A stretch of 40,169 nt of DNA. Origin: Nitrospirae bacterium JdFR-81. Lineage in GTDB: Bacteria; Nitrospirota; Thermodesulfovibrionia; UBA6902. Under the pieces are notes generated by a model that was not told where the DNA came from, searched no databases, and saw only the letters and a list, made by a program, of their open reading frames with translations. Shown in pieces: positions 36,905-40,169 of this stretch; the stretch's first letter is position 1; each line of letters begins with the position of its first letter. The stretch is taken from positions 1-40,169 of the forward strand of contig MTOQ01000050.1 of the NCBI GenBank assembly GCA_002011735.1, read 5' to 3'. The position numbers and the translations under genes were made by a program.

Positions 36905-38344
36905 TCATACCCATTTCTTCCTTTTGGTATGTGAAGGGATCTTCATCTCTTCCCTGTATTTTGCCACGGTCCTCCTTGCAACCTTTATTGAATGTTTCCT
37001 CAGGAGCTCAACTATCTCGTTGTCGTTTAATGGCCTTGTTGGATCCTCCTTTGATATTAACTCCTTTATGTAATTCTTTACTATCGTTGACGAGATATTC
37101 CCCTTTCCAGAGGAGAGTGTGTTGCTGAAGAAGAACCTGAAGCTGAAGAGGCCCTGGGGACACTGAAGATACTTGTTTGACGTGACCCTGCTGATGGTGC
37201 TCTCGTGCATCCCGAGGTCCTCTGCAACATCCCTGAGGTTGAGGGGTTTGAGGTGTTCGATGCCGTATCTGAAGAAATCCTCCTGAAACTTGAGGATGCT
37301 CTCTGTAACCCTGTATATCGTCCTGTTTCTCTGGTCGAGGCTCTTGAGGAGCCATATCGCGGAGCGCATCTTCTCTTCAAGGAATCGCCTCTCCTCAGGG
37401 CTCAGTTTGTCCTTGTTTGCGAGGAGCTTCTTGTAATAGTTTGAGAGCCTTATCCGGGGGATCCACTCATCATTCAGGGTTATGACAAACTTACCATCAG
37501 ACTCCGTAATATATACATCCGGCACGATATGGAGCACCTCTTCATCAGAGTAATTCCTTCCAGGCCTTGGCTCAAGCCCCTCTATGATATGGACTGCCTG
37601 CAGGACCTCTTCCAGGGGTACATTGAATTTATTGGCAATCTGCTTGTACTTCTTCTCCTCAAGCTCTTTAAAGGCCTCGGTAAGTATCCTCTCAACAAGC
37701 GTCCCCTGAAGGTTCAGTGGCCTGAGCTGTAGAAGGAGACATTCCTGGAGGCTCCTTGCACCAACGCCTGGAGGGTCCAAGTCCTGGATCACCCTGAGTG
37801 CCTCCTCTGCCGTCTCGGGATCAACCCTGGCAGTCTCTGCGATCTCATGGATGGTTGCCTCCAGATAACCGTCATCATTGAGGTTATTTATTATGACCTC
37901 TGCGGCACGGCCGACATCCCTTGAGACATTCGAGAGTCGTAACTGCCACAGGAGATGTTCATATAGGCTGGTCTTTTTTATCTTCCTCTCGAACGGGGCC
38001 TGGAGGTTCTTCTCGTCACCGGACTCATCAAAGTAGCCGAGGTCTCTGCCATCACTCCCCCTCTCTTCAAAATAATCATCAGTGGTGAATCCAAAAATCC
38101 TCTCAAGGGGTGCCTCTGTATCATCCATCTGGCCCTGGGGTATATCCTCTTCTAAAGAATCCCTGTTATCATCGGACTCCCTCTCCACGACCTCCTCAAG
38201 AAAGGGATTCTCTGTAAGCTCCTGTGTGATATTCTGTGACAGTTCAAGGATGGGCAGTTGCAGGAGTTTTATAGACTGCTGTAGCTGCGGTGTAAGTATC
38301 AGCTTCTGCGACAGTTTTAGCTCAAGGGTCTGTCTCTGATCCAT
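36905..38344 (-). CDS. rpoN: RNA polymerase sigma-54 factor
   Basis: A 479-residue sigma-54. Region I is glutamine- and leucine-rich (KLSQKLILTPQLQQSIKLLQLPILEL), followed by an acidic region II (about 45-120), the core-binding domain, a helix-turn-helix (LGMHESTISRVTSNKYLQ) and the RpoN box ARRTVAKYRE (456-465) that reads the -24 element. It begins with ATG sharing one base with the lptB stop. Its expected clients in this window are the porin-amtB and glnB promoters, and PilR is a cognate activator type. Confidence 0.98.
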   Translation of the reverse strand: MDQRQTLELKLSQKLILTPQLQQSIKLLQLPILELSQNITQELTENPFLEEVVERESDDNRDSLEEDIPQGQMDDTEAPLERIFGFTTDDYFEERGSDGRDLGYFDESGDEKNLQAPFERKIKKTSLYEHLLWQLRLSNVSRDVGRAAEVIINNLNDDGYLEATIHEIAETARVDPETAEEALRVIQDLDPPGVGARSLQECLLLQLRPLNLQGTLVERILTEAFKELEEKKYKQIANKFNVPLEEVLQAVHIIEGLEPRPGRNYSDEEVLHIVPDVYITESDGKFVITLNDEWIPRIRLSNYYKKLLANKDKLSPEERRFLEEKMRSAIWLLKSLDQRNRTIYRVTESILKFQEDFFRYGIEHLKPLNLRDVAEDLGMHESTISRVTSNKYLQCPQGLFSFRFFFSNTLSSGKGNISSTIVKNYIKELISKEDPTRPLNDNEIVELLRKHSIKVARRTVAKYREEMKIPSHTKRKKWV

Positions 38345-39066
38345 CAGAGTGTAAACTCCTCCCCTAAGTAACTCCTCCTGACGAGCTCATTGGAGACAAG
38401 CTCCTCAGGTGTACCATGCGCGAGTATCCTTCCATCACTTATTATATACGCCCTGTCTGTGATCGATAGGGTCTCACGGACATTATGATCTGTTATTATA
38501 AGGCCGATCCCCCTGTCCTTGAGCCTCTTCATGGTCTTCTTCAGCTCCACAACGGCGATGGGATCTATACCGGCAAATGGCTCATCAAGCAGCATAAAGA
38601 TCGGGTCAATAGCTATCGCCCGTGCTATCTCCACCCTCCTGCGCTCACCCCCTGAGAGCTGATATCCTGGCCTCTTGGCAAGCGCGGTGAGGTTAAACTC
38701 CTCAAGGATGTCCCTCAGCCTCTCTTCCCTCTCATCCCTACCATAGCCACATATCTCAAGCACAGCCATTATATTATCCTCAACGCTTAACTTCCTGAAG
38801 ATGGATGACTCCTGGGGGAGATAACCTATCCCCTTCCTCGCCCTCTTATACATGGGAGAGTTATTTAGATTCTCGCCGTCAAGATGGATGGTCCCGCCGT
38901 CAGGGGTGATGAGGCCAACTATGATATGAAAGGTCGTCGTCTTACCCGCCCCGTTTGGACCGAGCAGACCGATGACCTCTCCAGAGTTGAGGTCTATATT
39001 AATGTCTGATACAACCGTCTTCCCGTTGTAATTCTTTCTAATCCCTCTTATCTCTAAGTAATGCAT
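38344..39066 (-). CDS. lptB: LPS export ABC transporter ATP-binding protein
   Basis: About 240 residues from the internal ATG 39066 (MHYLEIRGIRKNY); an upstream ATG at 39078 is an alternative. Walker A GPNGAGKT, the signature LSGGERRR, Walker B FMLLDEP and the His switch TDHNVRE are intact. LptB drives LPS extraction from the inner membrane with LptF/LptG, which are not in the window. Its 5' end overlaps lptA by about 29 bp, and its stop overlaps rpoN. Confidence 0.96.
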   Translation of the reverse strand: MHYLEIRGIRKNYNGKTVVSDINIDLNSGEVIGLLGPNGAGKTTTFHIIVGLITPDGGTIHLDGENLNNSPMYKRARKGIGYLPQESSIFRKLSVEDNIMAVLEICGYGRDEREERLRDILEEFNLTALAKRPGYQLSGGERRRVEIARAIAIDPIFMLLDEPFAGIDPIAVVELKKTMKRLKDRGIGLIITDHNVRETLSITDRAYIISDGRILAHGTPEELVSNELVRRSYLGEEFTL

Positions 39067-39541
39067 TGCCCTTTTCACCCTTCAACTTAAGCACCACCCT
39101 GCTGCCTTCCACTATGGCACGGTCGTCCTTTAAAAAGTATATTATGCGTGTGCCTGTAACCACATTCTCTCCGTCAACGAGTTTTGGTTCTCCTGTAAAG
39201 ATGATCTTTTCCTCATCTCCCAGGTATGTGGCATCCCTGGAGAATATGACACTATCATCCCTGTGGACCTTCACACCCCCTGTTGCATGAATCCTCTTTA
39301 TACTGCCACTGGATCTATCGTAGTATATGGTCATCCTGTCCGAGTGTATGGTTATATCCTCCAGTGTGGCGACAACGGTGCCCTCAAACACAGCGGTGTT
39401 GGTCTTGTTGTCAGCGGTAAATGTCTCCGAGGTTATCACAACTCGCCTCTCCTCTTTTGTCTCTGTCGATGCCCTTACACATATGGATGAAGACAACAGG
39501 AGGATGAAGATTACACTATAGATAAAAAATGCCCTTGACAT
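39038..39541 (-). CDS. lptA: Lipopolysaccharide transport periplasmic protein LptA (OstA-like)
   Basis: A 167-residue periplasmic bridge protein. A signal sequence (about 1-24, ending near CVRA) precedes the OstA-type beta-jellyroll repeats (VVITSETFTADNKTNTAVFEGTV, then IHSDRMTIYYDR). It would bridge LptC to the outer-membrane LptD. The gene overlaps lptC by 26 bp and lptB by about 29 bp, a tightly packed order. Confidence 0.92.
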   Translation of the reverse strand: MSRAFFIYSVIFILLLSSSICVRASTETKEERRVVITSETFTADNKTNTAVFEGTVVATLEDITIHSDRMTIYYDRSSGSIKRIHATGGVKVHRDDSVIFSRDATYLGDEEKIIFTGEPKLVDGENVVTGTRIIYFLKDDRAIVEGSRVVLKLKGEKGNALLRDKRD

Positions 39542-40028
39542 TATTGAGTATCCTTATCCTCTCCTGCCTTATCTCAGCCTCAAGACCCCTCCCCTGAATA
39601 TGGAAATTTCTGCCGCTGAATGTAATCTCCTCATCGGTCTTTATCAGCCCCCTCTGACCATCCCATGTCAATCGATCGGTCAGGAGCGTGGCGTCCCTGA
39701 TATTTATCCGCACGGGCCTGTTGATCGTCAGTGTCTTCGTGTCGATATTATAGGTGCCGGTGCCGGCAAACAGCCTTATCCTGTGGTCATCATATATCTG
39801 CAGTTCCAGTGACTTGATGGTGATCTCTGTGGCGCCTTCAGGGAATATGGCGTCCTCGGCCTTCAGCTCCCACTTAACCTCATTCCCTGCCTTGTGGGTC
39901 AAATACAGACCATGCATGGAGGAGCTTTTATATGAAGGCGATATCCTTACCTCATCCTCCCTGTAACCGGTCAGAATCAACACCACAAGGATGACTATTG
40001 CAAACAGGGAGAAGATGATCCTTTTCAT
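39516..40028 (-). CDS. lptC: LPS export system protein LptC
   Basis: About 170 residues from ATG 40028 (MKRIIFSLFAIVILVVLILTGY), giving a single N-terminal membrane anchor and a periplasmic LptC domain (SSMHGLYLTHKAGNEVKWELKAEDAIF, then LTDRLTWDGQRGLIKTDEEI). A longer in-frame reading to 40145 would add 39 residues that include the repeated sequence upstream and put the anchor internally; it is unlikely. No ribosome-binding site precedes 40028 and a promoter abuts it. It heads lptC-lptA-lptB-rpoN-hpf-rapZ. Confidence 0.88.
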   Translation of the reverse strand: MKRIIFSLFAIVILVVLILTGYREDEVRISPSYKSSSMHGLYLTHKAGNEVKWELKAEDAIFPEGATEITIKSLELQIYDDHRIRLFAGTGTYNIDTKTLTINRPVRINIRDATLLTDRLTWDGQRGLIKTDEEITFSGRNFHIQGRGLEAEIRQERIRILNNVKGIFYL

Positions 40029-40035
40029 TAAAAAT

Positions 40036-40064
40036 AGTTTATCACACGACAGGCACCTTGTAAA
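40036..40064 (-). promoter_or_regulatory. Sigma-70-like promoter of lptC, abutting the start codon
   Basis: On the minus strand, TTTACA (40064-40059) and TAAACT (40041-40036) are 17 bp apart. Seven nucleotides separate the -10 box from the lptC ATG, so the transcript would be essentially leaderless. Confidence 0.5.
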
Positions 40065-40073
40065 GGATTCGAA

Positions 40074-40158
40074 TTGCCTCATCAAAAATCTATCCGAAAG
40101 GGGTATCGTTGCCTCATTTAAAAATCTATCCCAAAAATAAGACAATTGCCTCTCAGAA
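40074..40158. repeat. Imperfect tandem repeats of about 36 bp upstream of lptC
   Basis: TTGCCTCAT followed by an A-rich stretch and ATCTATCC occurs at 40074-40099 and 40109-40135. A decayed third copy begins TTGCCTCTCAGAAA at 40146. The period is 35-37 bp. The repeats lie just behind the lptC promoter, and no gene is evident at 40065-40169. Confidence 0.55.
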
Positions 40159-40169
40159 ACGAATAATGG

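Noticed and set aside
40029-40145. N-terminal extension of lptC with 39 extra residues
   Set aside because: The extension consists largely of the tandem repeat and promoter sequence, and it would bury the membrane anchor; LptC normally begins with its anchor.

Overview
The window looks like an ordinary chromosomal segment of a free-living, Gram-negative, probably anaerobic bacterium. I see no insertion sequences, phage genes or CRISPR array. Evidence for a diderm is the LPS-transport set lptC-lptA-lptB, a beta-barrel porin and a type IV pilus motor. A complete selenocysteine machinery (selA, selB, tRNA-Sec) and heavy sigma-54 nitrogen regulation suggest an anaerobe. Gene order (pilB-pilT-pilC-pilS-pilR; TorF-like porin beside amtB) and frequent AGG/AGA arginine and ATA isoleucine codons fit Nitrospirota of the Thermodesulfovibrio type or a deltaproteobacterial lineage. 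That placement is inference; no rRNA is present.

Layout. (1) 1-4696, plus strand: selA, selB, an unknown gene and tRNA-Sec, i.e. everything needed to charge and deliver Sec except selD. (2) 4698-12038, minus strand: tRNA-Leu(UAG), then pilB-pilT-pilC-pilS-pilR (pilus extension and retraction ATPases, platform protein, sensor kinase and sigma-54 activator). (3) 12195-16802, plus strand: an SDR reductase, a serine-palmitoyltransferase-like enzyme and a GNAT-fold protein, together resembling a bacterial ceramide-synthesis cassette, then an endonuclease Q-like PHP protein ending in a sliding-clamp-binding motif. (4) 16799-19000, minus strand: a zinc-dependent dehydrogenase and a FabF-type ketosynthase. 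(5) 19194-28499: a nitrogen-assimilation region with TorF-like porin, amtB, glnB, a second amtB, a class I glutamine amidotransferase, glnA, glnK (opposite strand) and glnE. Two transcription units here begin with sigma-54 promoters, each preceded by matching pairs of 12-bp palindromes. (6) 28554-35452: LysR regulator, MgtC-like membrane protein, aspartase/fumarase-family lyase, rpsO, pnp and an M16 peptidase. (7) 35463-40028, minus strand: lptC-lptA-lptB-rpoN-hpf-rapZ.

How the parts connect. RpoN (sigma-54), encoded at the right end, would serve the two nitrogen promoters. GlnE would adenylylate GlnA at Tyr398 under control of the P-II proteins, which both keep Tyr51 and would also gate the Amt channels. 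PilR is a sigma-54 activator, but no pilin gene lies beside it here.

The most notable signals are the candidate sphingolipid cassette outside its best-known hosts; the duplicated sigma-54 enhancer architecture with its palindrome TACAATTTTGTA; a recurring placement of sigma-70-like -10 boxes only 6-9 nt before ATG codons that lack a Shine-Dalgarno sequence (selA, pilB, mgtC, M16 peptidase, lptC), which suggests leaderless mRNAs, with the same geometry at both tRNA genes; the clamp-binding tail on EndoQ; and a six-C tract that breaks the frame of the porin.
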